Virus record (IMG/VR): IMGVR_UViG_3300045284_000065
Span: 1 to 64,000 of that record
DNA length: 64,000 nt
Reading direction: 5' to 3' (one strand)
From: a virus
Positions 52,032 to 62,213 of this stretch are shown piece by piece. The first letter of the stretch is position 1; each line of letters opens with the position of its first letter. The notes beneath the pieces are model-generated. The model was not told where the DNA came from. It made no database searches and saw only the letters and a program-made list of their open reading frames with translations. The position numbers were made by a program, and so were the translations under genes.

Positions 52032-53507
52032 TCACGGCCAGGGCGAGATGACGTTCTGAGTGCTGGGTGCTGCTGCCGTGAGGTACGGCAGGACAGTCGG
52101 GGTGGGGGACCAGGGCACCAGGGGCCGAGACTCGTTCCACATCGGGTCCTCCGGGTAGAGCACGTCGAGGTGGCCGTGGACCGGGATCCCAGCCGGGACC
52201 CACTGGTAGGCCAGCCCCTGCAGCGCCGCCTCGTCGTCGGTCAGCGGCGACGAGGCGTCGACCTTCCAGGCGAACAGCCGACCGAAGGTGGAGTTGCGGA
52301 GGTTGTACCAGCAGCTGTAGCTGGCGTGGCGGTTGGACGTGCCGCCGTACCAGCTGAAGTCCTCGCGCGCCCCGTACGTGGTGTCGCCGTCGAAGTAGGG
52401 CCAGTCGTTGCCGTTGTCGGGCAGGTTCCCCGGCTCCACGCACACCTGGTCGATGTCGAAGACCCCGGTGGTCAGGGTGGCGTCATACGGCTCGTACTCC
52501 AGGCGCAGCATCCCCGACACCGCCTCGCCAGGATCGCGCATGGTGCGGATGTGGGTGAAGCCTGCGCCGATCAGCCACGACGGAGTCGTCTCACCGTCGC
52601 GCAGCGTCTCGTAGCCCCAGTTGGCCATTGACACCCGGTAGTCGTCGTCCCAGGTGATCAGGCCCAGCTTCAGGACACCAGCGCCGCGCACCTGCATCTG
52701 GATCGTCAGGCCTGGTTCGCGGCGACGGCGGTAGGTCAGCGGGAAGACGTTGCTCTCCAGGATCAGGGGGGTGCCTCCGGTGACACGACCGCAGTTGTTG
52801 CCCGCCCCCGGAGGGGGGTCACCGACGAGAGCGATCGACCCATTGGTGCGCCAGAAGTTCGTCGTCAACTCGAAGCTCGGGTTGGCGATCAGGTTGAGCC
52901 GCTGCGGGTAGATCCAGACGTGCTGGGTGCGCGCCGTCTCGAAGGGGATCGGCGTCCGCTCGATCAGCAGCGTGCCCTCGACAGCGTTGGGCATGGTCCC
53001 GGCGTCAGCACCGGCAGACACGTCATCCCAGTAGAACAGCACCCGCTTGTTCGACAGGGTGGCGTCGACAGCCGGGACCACGCCATCGTTGGCGTGCATC
53101 AGGGGGTTGCCGAGGAACGTGCTGTCGGTGACGAACATCAGGTCGTCCAGCGACGATGATCCCTTGTCGAGAGCGAAGCCGACTGCGGCCACTGGTGTCG
53201 TCGGCGTCCCCGGAGGGATCACGAAGCGGGAGGAGACGGCGATCTCGGCCACGTTGCGGGTCGTCCCGGCAGCCTTGGTGATCGTCACCGGCAGGGACGG
53301 ACCCACGACGTAGGTGCTGCCCCAGCCCAGCATGTTCTTCAGCGTGTCGACCTTGTTGATACCGGCATATGCCGTAGTCGTCGGGAGGTTCTCGCCCTCG
53401 CCCGAGATCAGCGCCGGAGCCTGTGGAAACAGGTACAGCTGGACACTGGCCCCGGCCCACCCGGCCTTGAGAGTGGAGAGGAACTGCGAGGTGAAGTAGT
53501 AACTCAC
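52032..53507 (-). CDS. minor tail protein
   Basis: A 491-residue protein from GTG 53507 (GTGA overlap with the preceding tail gene). Contains a carbohydrate-binding-like stretch (NLIANPSFELTTNFWRTNGS, typical of CBM-type tail tips) and Trp-rich segments. The N-terminus (TSQFLSTLKAGWAGASVQLY) is like actinophage minor tail proteins. It probably acts in host recognition. Confidence 0.65.
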   Translation of the reverse strand: MSYYFTSQFLSTLKAGWAGASVQLYLFPQAPALISGEGENLPTTTAYAGINKVDTLKNMLGWGSTYVVGPSLPVTITKAAGTTRNVAEIAVSSRFVIPPGTPTTPVAAVGFALDKGSSSLDDLMFVTDSTFLGNPLMHANDGVVPAVDATLSNKRVLFYWDDVSAGADAGTMPNAVEGTLLIERTPIPFETARTQHVWIYPQRLNLIANPSFELTTNFWRTNGSIALVGDPPPGAGNNCGRVTGGTPLILESNVFPLTYRRRREPGLTIQMQVRGAGVLKLGLITWDDDYRVSMANWGYETLRDGETTPSWLIGAGFTHIRTMRDPGEAVSGMLRLEYEPYDATLTTGVFDIDQVCVEPGNLPDNGNDWPYFDGDTTYGAREDFSWYGGTSNRHASYSCWYNLRNSTFGRLFAWKVDASSPLTDDEAALQGLAYQWVPAGIPVHGHLDVLYPEDPMWNESRPLVPWSPTPTVLPYLTAAAPSTQNVISPWP

Positions 53508-56500
53508 TCCTGCTCCTCTCCGATGAAGAAGGGATCGAACACACCTGGGTCCAGCGGGCCGATCTTCTCGGCACCGGTATCGGTGGGTCCACCAGGATGC
53601 CCTGCCGCTGGGCCGGTCAGGGTGAGGGTCTTGACGAACACGTCCGAGGTGACCTGCGACGAGTTGCCGACGTAGTAGAGCGAGGCCCCGGAGAAGTGGA
53701 CGTAGGGCGAGCGACTGGTGTTGGACCCAGCCGCCCGACTGACCACAGCGATCGCTGGCACGACGTAGGCCCCGTTGGCCGGGACGGTGCCGGATACCGA
53801 GGTCGGTGCCCAGTTGCCGACTGTCGGGGTCACCGCCCCCAGCGCCGCCGCCAGGCTGATGAAGTCATCAGGCCTGCCACCATCCCCGAAGAAGAACAGG
53901 AAGGCCTGCATCGACCCGACGCCGAACTCGCTGGCGCAGGAGATGGTGAAGGTGTACACGTCACCGGGCTTGCACGGTGTGCCCACATCGAAGGGGAGGA
54001 TCTCCAGTGGTGGATCAGGTGCGATCTGGGTCTGCTTGCCGTCGCCGCAAGTGATCAGCAGATCGGCCAGAGCATCGGCTGGACCGGTGTAGACGTGCAT
54101 CATCCCCTTGCCGCTGGTCGGCCCGGGGTTGTATCCGTAGGTCCCTGAACTGAAGCCGATCCTGTCGTAGCTCAATGGACTGGCCGGGATGCCAGAGCCG
54201 GTGGGCTTGGGGTAGGTGAGGTCGTGGATCCCTGCCCAGTTGCCGGTGCCGTTCATGAACTCAGAGTCATCGGGGAGCAGTAACACATTGGGGGACGAGG
54301 TGACATCGCAGTCGCACTTGGCCGCTGCATTGACCAGTGACTTCATTCCACCGACCGTGCCCCGACCACGGTAGAGGTAGCCGATCGTGCCGACCAGCGC
54401 GCGGTAGGAGTAGTCGCCCAGCCCCGGCTCGTACTTCACCCCGAAGTTCTCACCGATGCGCTGCAGCAGGGAGAGGGGGGTGAAGTCGGTGTGGTACATG
54501 TCGAGCGACGACTCGGCGTACTCACGGGTGAGGTCGAACTGGTAGCCGAAGATCTGCAGCCAGCGCTTCAGGTCGCCGTCGTTGGCCCCGCCGCGCATGT
54601 TGTCGTCCAGGTAGCGGTAGTACGGCGGCAGGGCATTCCACAGGTGCTCGGCGTGATGGTGGTTGCGCGGCAGCAGGCAGCAGTGGATGGCGGAACGCAC
54701 CCAGTCGAAGCCGACGCGGAAGAACAGGGCGTAGTAGTACCAGCGACCGGGGGTCAGGCCTGTGGCGGCCGATGTCTCGGGGGAATGAGGGTCGAACTGG
54801 TTGGGGGTGAGGATCTCATGGCTGGTGGCGTCGTAGCGATAGCCGGTGGGGTACAGCTGCGCCTTGGTCTGCCGCATGATCGCCTGACCGTCGTTGACCG
54901 TGGACGGGTAGCCCATAGCGGCGCGGATGATCGTCACCTCGCTCCAGGTGATGTCGGCCAGCGTGGAGGGCGTCTCCCAGGAGATCGCAAACTGCTCGGG
55001 GACGTTCCACTCGATCTCGATGGTGTCGTAGTTGATCGGCTGGGAGTAGAGAGTGCCCTTGCCGACACCAGCAGGCGTCCACCCCGGCAGGGTCGTCGGA
55101 TATCGGATGGCCGTCTGCTGGGTGCGGGCATTGGTCGAGCCACGGACGTAGTCGCCACCTGAAACGGTGGTATCGATGACGCGCTGCACGGTGAAGGCGG
55201 GCTGGTCCCACCACTTCGACGTGTCGTCCGTCTCGGTACCGGGCCACCACGGACGGTTGAGGGAGGGCGGCGAAAGCTCCGTCACCGGCCCGACCGGTGC
55301 CGGAGTGAGCACAGTCGACGGCCCGTCCTCGCCGCGCACCAGGGTGGTAGTCGGCCCCTGGGGTGACGGGAGGATGGTGGTCGTAGGACCAGGCAGTGAC
55401 GGCTCCAGGTCCGAGGTGGGGCCAGGAGCGGACGGCTGGACCTTCATGGTGCGGCTCGCGCCGACCGGCTCTAGCACCACGTTCTCTCCGGTGAAGGCGG
55501 TGAAGGCACCCGAGTCGGCTGCGATCCCGGCGAAGGAGTTGATGTTCCAGCCGAACTTCTCGGTCCCACCGGGGACGTTGTTGGCCCCGATGCCGTTGGT
55601 GATCGACACGTTGGAGAGCCAGCCCCGCATGGACAGCGTGCCGTCCTCGGCCCCACCGAAGGTCACCTGCTCGGTGTCCATGTACAGGGCGGTGACGTTC
55701 TCGAAGACGAGGGGGTCGCCCTGGGCCACCCAATCGGTCGGCAGCGGGACCAGCGGGGTGCCCACCGGGGTGAGCGCCTCGGGTGCGGTGAAGAAGGTCA
55801 CCGTGGCGTCCGTGGTGGAGTAGTTCGTCGTGATCGCCAGCCAGCCCCAGTCGACGTTGTCGTCGTCCCACACATCAGCGAGCACAGCGTTGATGTCGTC
55901 GGTCATCCCATCCGAGGAGGCGTGGAAGCTGAACTCAGTGCCCTTACGACGCAGCGAGAAGCTGCGCCCGAGTGGGGTGACATCACCGGTCGATGCTGTC
56001 GAGGCGACGTTGGCGTTGATCTTGGCGTAGGTGAACGTCGTCGTGGTCGGAACTGTCGTGATCGTGACAGTCCCGTCGAAGGGAGCGCCGACGCCGGTCA
56101 CGATGACGGCGTTGCCGACCGCCAGCTTGTGGGGGTCCTTCGTGGTGATGGTCGCCACGTTCGTGGTCAGCTGCTTGTTCAGCACCTTCGACGCTGGCGT
56201 GGTGTTCCACTTCTGGACGAGCACCTGCTCAGTGGTGAGCAGCTTGCCCGTGAAGTTCACCCTGACCATGAGGGTGAAGTCGCTGGTCACGGTCGAGAGG
56301 TTGGGGACCGTGGCCCGGCAGTACTCGCCACTTACGCCATCGAACGATACATATCCCGATATGGTCGGCGTGCTCGACTGATGCAGCGTGATGGTCTTGC
56401 CCCACTGCTCGTTGAACACCGTCGTGGCGGTCGGGACCCGCAGGGACTCCTGGTCCATGCGGAACATCTCGATGTTGGTGGCGTCGTTGTAGATCCTCAG

Positions 56501-59500
56501 GTTGGCGATGCGCCCACCGAACCAAGAGGTGTCACCCTCGGTCGCACCGATCCAGAACGGCCCGTTGCCCTGCACCAGACCCGAGGTGGGGTAGTTGGTC
56601 ACGATCGGCTGGCCGATAGCGACCCAGCTGTCGCCGTAGTCGAGCGTCTCGAAGAGGCGCAGGCTCTGCTGATTGGGCACCGTCATGTCCACTGCCAGCC
56701 TGAGGTAGCGGTACTCCCCATTGACCGGGCCAGCGATGGGCCGGGTGGTCGAGGTGTATTCGATGGAGCCAGACGAGTTGGTCCAGGTGAACAGCAACTC
56801 ACCGTTGGGCGACAGGCGCACCAGGTAGGAGTGGTTGTTGCCCGCCGACCAGCGTCCGAAGAGAGTCTGAGCCGGTCCCTCGGAGTGGGATGTCGGCGGG
56901 TCCTCCGAGTCCACTACCAGCTGACCGGTCCAGCGATCGGCGGCGAGTCGGATGTCGATGGTCATCGACCCGGCGATGGCAGGGAAGCCGCCAGCCGGGA
57001 CGGTGGCGTAGTTGCCGAGGGTCCCGGGGAAGTAGAGGTAGCCGGGGTTGGGCGATGTCTCGATGGCGGTCTGCGTCTTCACGATGGTGACGGTCTGACC
57101 GGTCACGGCCTTGAAGCTGGTCGCCGCTGGGTCGATGGCCAAGCAGGTCTGGTCGATCAGCAGCGCCTCAGTGTTCTGGATCGGCACGCCACCCGGATCG
57201 AACGAAGTGCGGAACGAGACGTTGCTGATCGCCCCGTCGAAGAAGTTGCCGATGACCAGCGTCGCTATCGAAGCGAACATTGGACCGGAGGTGGGCGTCT
57301 CGGAGAGTCGGGTCCAGGTCCGGTTGTCATCGGAGGTCCAGAAGCGGACGTAGTTGCTGGTTCCGGCCTCGAAGGAGACGGCCACCCGCTTGGCTGCCTG
57401 GGCCTGCAGCCCCAGCGCCGGGGACTCCACGACGTTGTCGTAGTTGTTGCCGTTCGATGACCAGTAGAACAGCAGGGTCCCCCGGCTGGAGAGCAGGAAG
57501 GACCAGCCGACGAGGCCAGCGCTGCCCGACTTGGTCATGATCGCCCGGTTGCGCCGCGGCGGCGTCCAGTCGTTGGCGATCAGGCGGGCCTCCACCACGA
57601 ACGAGGTGTTGTCCTGGAAGGCCGTCTCGTTGGGGACAGTGAGGAAGTTGCTCTCGGTCCCCGGCAGCACGATGTAGCCGAAGTCGACCGGGACGTAGTC
57701 ACGCCGCACCGTCGCCGTGCCACCCTGCAGAGCGAGCGTGCCAGCCTGAGGGTTGGCCGGGATGTGCTCGGAGGCCAGGCGCAGCATCTCCAGGGAGGTC
57801 GACTGAGTCGACCCGTAGATGGACAGCCCGTAGAGACGCCCGTCGTACTGCGCCCCGATGACCAGTGGCGATGTCGAGTTGAAGACGGTGCCAGTCAGGC
57901 CACTCTGGCGCGTCCCCAGCGGTGCCCAGGTGACGCCGCTGTCGGGGGAGAGCCAGAAGTCCACGACCCGGACACCGCCGACGATGTCAGTGTCGATCCG
58001 CACCACCTGGCGGCTGGTGCTCGCTGGCACCGGCTGGGTGCAGGTCAGCGTGTAGAAGACCGTGCCGTCGATGGAGTAGAGGAACTGCAGACACCCGTTG
58101 ATGTCCATCATCACGGCGTAGCCACGCTGGCCCGCCGCTGCCCACTTCGAGATGATGGTCTGAGCGGTGTAGGGCAGCCAGGAGCGCGGGAGGATGCCGA
58201 AGACGAATGAGGTGGGGCCGGTGATCTCCAGGGTCGCAGCGTCGGCAATCACCAGGTCGTTGCCGAGCGTCCCGGGGAACAGGATGTAGCCGGTGCCCTT
58301 CGGTGCCGGGTTGCGGTAGACGGTGATGGCCTGGCCGGTCGCCGCTGTCAGAGCAGTGCTGGTCGATGTGACGGCGTTTCCCTGAGCGTCGTTGATGAAG
58401 TTGTCGGCGTTGAGGCCAAACACCTCGGTGCCCTCCACCGGCAGCGCTCCGGTCCCCGTGCGGATAGAGACATATCCAATGTCCCCGTCGATCGACGGCC
58501 CAGTGGGGACCGACCCCGAGGTCCAGCCCGAGCCGATCCGCAGCGGGTTAGTGCTGTTGCCGATCGCAGAAGCACCCACGGTGACGCTGAAGCTCGCCGT
58601 CCACGACGCTGCCGCAGGAGGGGTGAGGCTGTCGGTCAGCGAGTACCACACCTTGTGGTTCACCACCCCGGTGGGGTCGTAGAAGATGCTGTACCAGACC
58701 CACTGCTCGTTGGCGTCGATGGTGGTGCGGCTAGTAGCCCTGAAGTAGGAGGAGTCGTTGGGACCCCAGGAGAACAACAGGCCATATGGGCCAGTCACCA
58801 CCCGATAGACCAACCCCTTGCCGACCGGGACGCTGAAGTGGTTGGGCACCGTGTCCCGCTGACGCATCCGCAGGATGATGTACATCGGCGTGATCACGTC
58901 GAGAGCGGTGGCGTCGGGCGTCTCCATGTAGTTGCCGGTCGTGCCGGGGAAGGTGGCGTACCCCTGCCCGATCGCCTTGGGCGTGCGGACGACGGTCACG
59001 ACGGTGTTGACCGGCCCCACCGAGGGAGCGAATGACGTGGCATCGGGGACCACCCCAGCCAGGTCCTGATTCCCGTCGAAACGAATCGCCTCGACGCCGC
59101 TGTCCGCTTCGGACATGTAGTACACGCGCCCGACGAAGGGAGAGAGGCCGCTCGTCGTGTTGTTGCCGATGAGTACCTGGCCCGACTGGGTGAGCAGAGG
59201 GGTGGTCCCGGCATTGGCCCCGGTGACCGGGGTCCCCAGCTGGATCCAGGTGGCCTTCAGCGGGTCGATCTCGTTGTCGAAGGAGTACCAGTAGGTGCAG
59301 ACCGCCGAGGAGATCACGACCTGGCCCCGGATCCAGATGTCCTTGTCGATGGCGATGCCGGGGATATCAGCGTTGGCAGCGACGCCACCGATCGGTGCCA
59401 CCGAGGTGTTGAGGACGCCGACAACAGGCCGGTTGGTGGACTGGATGCTGAGATAGGCGTGGGTGCTGTTCCACCCGCAGATCGGTCGGTTCAGGCTGCT

Positions 59501-59644
59501 CAGAGCACTGAAGCGGACCCGCACGGTGAACTGGAGCGAAGTGGGTGGCGACGCCAGGTTGGCGCGATCGATCCTCGCGTAGTTGCCGACCTGACCTGGG
59601 AAGTACAGGTAGCCGGGAGCGTCGACAGGGAAGGCGAGAGGCAT
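53504..59644 (-). CDS. giant tail protein: six LamG-like repeats fused to a gpI-like domain
   Basis: A 2046-residue protein. About six concanavalin A/LamG-like units start with G-Y-x-x-F-P-G-x-x-G-N (e.g. GYLYFPGQVGNYARI, GYATFPGTTGNYMET, GYILFPGTLGNDLVI), each roughly 210-230 residues, covering about 10-1390. A Pro/Thr linker follows near 1395-1470 (GPTTTILPSPQGPTTT). Near 1668-1800 is a P2 gpI-like tail domain (LWNALPPYYRYLDDNMRGG, LSLLQRIGENFGVKYEPG). The last ~230 residues are a beta-sandwich. It joins the baseplate and receptor binding in one chain. Confidence 0.75.
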   Translation of the reverse strand: MPLAFPVDAPGYLYFPGQVGNYARIDRANLASPPTSLQFTVRVRFSALSSLNRPICGWNSTHAYLSIQSTNRPVVGVLNTSVAPIGGVAANADIPGIAIDKDIWIRGQVVISSAVCTYWYSFDNEIDPLKATWIQLGTPVTGANAGTTPLLTQSGQVLIGNNTTSGLSPFVGRVYYMSEADSGVEAIRFDGNQDLAGVVPDATSFAPSVGPVNTVVTVVRTPKAIGQGYATFPGTTGNYMETPDATALDVITPMYIILRMRQRDTVPNHFSVPVGKGLVYRVVTGPYGLLFSWGPNDSSYFRATSRTTIDANEQWVWYSIFYDPTGVVNHKVWYSLTDSLTPPAAASWTASFSVTVGASAIGNSTNPLRIGSGWTSGSVPTGPSIDGDIGYVSIRTGTGALPVEGTEVFGLNADNFINDAQGNAVTSTSTALTAATGQAITVYRNPAPKGTGYILFPGTLGNDLVIADAATLEITGPTSFVFGILPRSWLPYTAQTIISKWAAAGQRGYAVMMDINGCLQFLYSIDGTVFYTLTCTQPVPASTSRQVVRIDTDIVGGVRVVDFWLSPDSGVTWAPLGTRQSGLTGTVFNSTSPLVIGAQYDGRLYGLSIYGSTQSTSLEMLRLASEHIPANPQAGTLALQGGTATVRRDYVPVDFGYIVLPGTESNFLTVPNETAFQDNTSFVVEARLIANDWTPPRRNRAIMTKSGSAGLVGWSFLLSSRGTLLFYWSSNGNNYDNVVESPALGLQAQAAKRVAVSFEAGTSNYVRFWTSDDNRTWTRLSETPTSGPMFASIATLVIGNFFDGAISNVSFRTSFDPGGVPIQNTEALLIDQTCLAIDPAATSFKAVTGQTVTIVKTQTAIETSPNPGYLYFPGTLGNYATVPAGGFPAIAGSMTIDIRLAADRWTGQLVVDSEDPPTSHSEGPAQTLFGRWSAGNNHSYLVRLSPNGELLFTWTNSSGSIEYTSTTRPIAGPVNGEYRYLRLAVDMTVPNQQSLRLFETLDYGDSWVAIGQPIVTNYPTSGLVQGNGPFWIGATEGDTSWFGGRIANLRIYNDATNIEMFRMDQESLRVPTATTVFNEQWGKTITLHQSSTPTISGYVSFDGVSGEYCRATVPNLSTVTSDFTLMVRVNFTGKLLTTEQVLVQKWNTTPASKVLNKQLTTNVATITTKDPHKLAVGNAVIVTGVGAPFDGTVTITTVPTTTTFTYAKINANVASTASTGDVTPLGRSFSLRRKGTEFSFHASSDGMTDDINAVLADVWDDDNVDWGWLAITTNYSTTDATVTFFTAPEALTPVGTPLVPLPTDWVAQGDPLVFENVTALYMDTEQVTFGGAEDGTLSMRGWLSNVSITNGIGANNVPGGTEKFGWNINSFAGIAADSGAFTAFTGENVVLEPVGASRTMKVQPSAPGPTSDLEPSLPGPTTTILPSPQGPTTTLVRGEDGPSTVLTPAPVGPVTELSPPSLNRPWWPGTETDDTSKWWDQPAFTVQRVIDTTVSGGDYVRGSTNARTQQTAIRYPTTLPGWTPAGVGKGTLYSQPINYDTIEIEWNVPEQFAISWETPSTLADITWSEVTIIRAAMGYPSTVNDGQAIMRQTKAQLYPTGYRYDATSHEILTPNQFDPHSPETSAATGLTPGRWYYYALFFRVGFDWVRSAIHCCLLPRNHHHAEHLWNALPPYYRYLDDNMRGGANDGDLKRWLQIFGYQFDLTREYAESSLDMYHTDFTPLSLLQRIGENFGVKYEPGLGDYSYRALVGTIGYLYRGRGTVGGMKSLVNAAAKCDCDVTSSPNVLLLPDDSEFMNGTGNWAGIHDLTYPKPTGSGIPASPLSYDRIGFSSGTYGYNPGPTSGKGMMHVYTGPADALADLLITCGDGKQTQIAPDPPLEILPFDVGTPCKPGDVYTFTISCASEFGVGSMQAFLFFFGDGGRPDDFISLAAALGAVTPTVGNWAPTSVSGTVPANGAYVVPAIAVVSRAAGSNTSRSPYVHFSGASLYYVGNSSQVTSDVFVKTLTLTGPAAGHPGGPTDTGAEKIGPLDPGVFDPFFIGEEQE
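56351..56362. repeat. ATATNNNNATAT motif (site 10)
   Basis: ATATCCCGATAT within the giant tail gene. Confidence 0.75.
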
Positions 59645-61743
59645 CAGGTGTTCGCCAAGCCCCCGTCAGCGGTCACCCACAGGCCGTCGTGGATGAACTC
59701 GTCGTCGGTGTAGTAGGGCGGGTAGCTGGCCGACGACGCCGACTCGTCGTACTTGACCGGGTCGATGCGTGGGATGTGCAGGTCGTCCACGATGATGTCC
59801 CCCACCTCGCCCACCGTGACCGGCGTCGGGGAGTAGCGCACGAAGGTGAAGTCGATCGAGGTGCTGGCGGCAGGCGTGGTGTTGGGCGACGACTTGCGGG
59901 CGATGACCACGTCCCAGTCGGCGTACCCCGGCGTTGACGGGACGCCGGTACCACCGTGGAGAGTGGCGTTGGAGCGCACGACGTAGTCCCACCACGATCC
60001 GTTGGCCGGGTTGCTCAACACGATGTGGTCGCCCACGTCGACACGGCCCAGGTCCGCCGTGCGGTTGTCACTCCCGGCAGAGGGCGACGTGGTATCCCGA
60101 TATGAAATGGCGATGTGCAGGAAGTCGGGGTCGGTCGAGGTCGTGTCGTCGTAGAGCCGGTAGAACGTGGCGGTCGGCTCGGGCGGGCTGGCCCCGGCCT
60201 CGAACTTCCACTGGCTGGTGAACATCGTCTCCACCGGCTGGGTGGGAGGCCCGAGCACCAGAGGGTCGACCACCACGGTGCCGCTCTCGGAGGGCGGGCG
60301 TGAGGTGGTCAGCCAGTTGACCTCGGCCCAGTCCACGCCCTGCACAGTGAGCACGGCTCGGTAGACATCACCGAGGGTGATGCGGGTGCCGAAGTCGACC
60401 ATGTCGAAGTCGAGCAGCGTGTGGAGCGTGGAGTCGACCTTGTTGCGAACGTCGAGACGGTTGAACACCTCGGCCACCTGGATGTTGATCCTGATGAAGA
60501 CGTTGGTCCACAGGTCCATGCAGTGCAGCGGGCCAGCCACGACGGTGGAGCCGATGAGGATCTTGTCCTGCATCGTCTGCTCGACAGAGGTACACAGCCG
60601 CTGCATCTGAGCATCGGTGCATTCGTCAGCGCTGGAGGACAGGGTCGGAGCGACCCACACCTTGACGGCGGTGTACACCGTGCCATAGGCGACGCTCTTG
60701 GCCACTCCTGGCGTCTGCATCGCCAGGTCGGCGTAGTCGTTGAGGGTGACAGCGCGGCTGCGGATGCGGGCACCGGCCCGGGGGACCGAGAAGCGCATCG
60801 ATGCCACCGACTCGGCATCGGCTCCACCAGAGGGAGAAGCCGGGTTGGACACCGTCACCTGCCATGCCTCGAAGAAGCCAGCAATCGGGACGATGGTGGA
60901 GATCATCTTGGCCGGGACATCATTGGCCGCTGCGCCGACGCCGTAGCGGTAGGTGGCGAACAGCTGGGCGTTAGCAGACGGGATCCGGCCCGACGTGTTG
61001 TCCCCGAAGCAGATGTGGGTGAAGCCCTGGTCGTCCAGGTAGGTGGTGAACACCGACTGGGTCGGGCGCGCCGTTGCCAGATCGGTGGTGTAGGTCCACA
61101 CGACCTGCTGGTAGCCCTCGCTCGACACGATGCGGAGCGACCCGGCGATGATGCCCTTCTGCGGCAGGGTGAACTCGGTGTTGGCGATACCGAAGGCCAC
61201 GCCGATCGGCGTGTCCCGCACTGTCACGCCCTCCTGGGCAAGCAGCGTGAACGGATCGTCACCAGGGTGGAACGTCACTGCGTTGACAGTCTCGAAGACG
61301 ATGGTGTCCCCGGCGTTATCCGAAGAGGAGTAGCACCGGGTGCCTGCTGGAATGGTGAGCGGGTCCTTGGGGTCGGTGGGATCGGGGGTGTAGGGGGTGA
61401 TGGTCAGGTCCACCGATGCCGCCGCCTGTCCAGTCGGCTTGTAGCCGAGCATGTCGGCGATGTAGTACACCGACTGGGGCCGAATGGCAGTGGCGAGGAA
61501 TGACTCACTGGCCGTGCGGTCGATGTAGAAGTTGAGGATGTCACCGAGGTAGGCGAACAGTTCCAGGATCACCGTGCCGAAGTCGGAGGACTCCCCGGCC
61601 GTCGTCCACTCGGGCATGATCGTGTTGGCGAGACGGACCAACTCGGCCCGGAGCGACGTGAAGTCACGACTGGTGTAGTCGAGGATCAGCTTGTTCTTGA
61701 GGCCTTCGTCGTCCAGTGAGACGAGCACGCCGATGTCAGACAC
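59644..61743 (-). CDS. baseplate J-like protein
   Basis: A 699-residue protein. DYTSRDFTSLRAELVRLANT and FGTVILELFAYLGDILNFYI are the hallmark N-terminal motifs of the baseplate J/gp47-like family; GSLRIVSSEG..., FGDNTSGRIPSANAQLFATY and RAVTLNDYADLAMQTPGV continue it. It forms the baseplate wedge of contractile tails. The C-terminal ~170 residues are an added domain. GTG 61743. Confidence 0.85.
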   Translation of the reverse strand: MSDIGVLVSLDDEGLKNKLILDYTSRDFTSLRAELVRLANTIMPEWTTAGESSDFGTVILELFAYLGDILNFYIDRTASESFLATAIRPQSVYYIADMLGYKPTGQAAASVDLTITPYTPDPTDPKDPLTIPAGTRCYSSSDNAGDTIVFETVNAVTFHPGDDPFTLLAQEGVTVRDTPIGVAFGIANTEFTLPQKGIIAGSLRIVSSEGYQQVVWTYTTDLATARPTQSVFTTYLDDQGFTHICFGDNTSGRIPSANAQLFATYRYGVGAAANDVPAKMISTIVPIAGFFEAWQVTVSNPASPSGGADAESVASMRFSVPRAGARIRSRAVTLNDYADLAMQTPGVAKSVAYGTVYTAVKVWVAPTLSSSADECTDAQMQRLCTSVEQTMQDKILIGSTVVAGPLHCMDLWTNVFIRINIQVAEVFNRLDVRNKVDSTLHTLLDFDMVDFGTRITLGDVYRAVLTVQGVDWAEVNWLTTSRPPSESGTVVVDPLVLGPPTQPVETMFTSQWKFEAGASPPEPTATFYRLYDDTTSTDPDFLHIAISYRDTTSPSAGSDNRTADLGRVDVGDHIVLSNPANGSWWDYVVRSNATLHGGTGVPSTPGYADWDVVIARKSSPNTTPAASTSIDFTFVRYSPTPVTVGEVGDIIVDDLHIPRIDPVKYDESASSASYPPYYTDDEFIHDGLWVTADGGLANT

Positions 61744-61751
61744 AGTGACTC

Positions 61752-62213
61752 CTAGAGGGGTGCGGGCGGAACGGCGTCGTGCAGCGCCTCGATGTGACCC
61801 GGCAGGGTCCGACCGAAGAACTCCGACGACGGCAGCGGAATGGTCAACGTGCTCTCGCCGCCCACCGACGAGGACTGGTAGCTGATCTTCACGTCCACTT
61901 CAGCTTCGGGCACACCCGAGGTTTCGATGATGACGTAGCGGATGGAGGCGCGAAGCAGGACGCGCCCATCGGGACCGGTGTTGGCATTGGCCAAGCGCGT
62001 GCGGACGATGGAGGCGGCGTCCTGTCGCTCCAGTTCGTCACGGGGATCGAACAGCGCCGACTGCAGGTCGCACCCGTAGTGGGGCCGGAAGACACGCTCG
62101 CCCTGGTTGGTCATCAGGGCGTCGATCACCTGGCCGCGCACGATCTCGTCGTAGTTGGTGGTGGTGCCGACCTTGCCGCCCTGCACGCGGAAGGGGACCT
62201 GGAGCGCTCTCAT
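61752..62213 (-). CDS. gp25/gpW-like baseplate wedge protein
   Basis: A 153-residue protein. QVIDALMTNQGERVFRPHYG followed by CDLQSALFDP is the core of the T4 gp25/P2 gpW-like baseplate family. ATG 62213 overlaps the upstream stop (ATGA). It lies next to the J-like gene as usual. Confidence 0.8.
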   Translation of the reverse strand: MRALQVPFRVQGGKVGTTTNYDEIVRGQVIDALMTNQGERVFRPHYGCDLQSALFDPRDELERQDAASIVRTRLANANTGPDGRVLLRASIRYVIIETSGVPEAEVDVKISYQSSSVGGESTLTIPLPSSEFFGRTLPGHIEALHDAVPPAPL

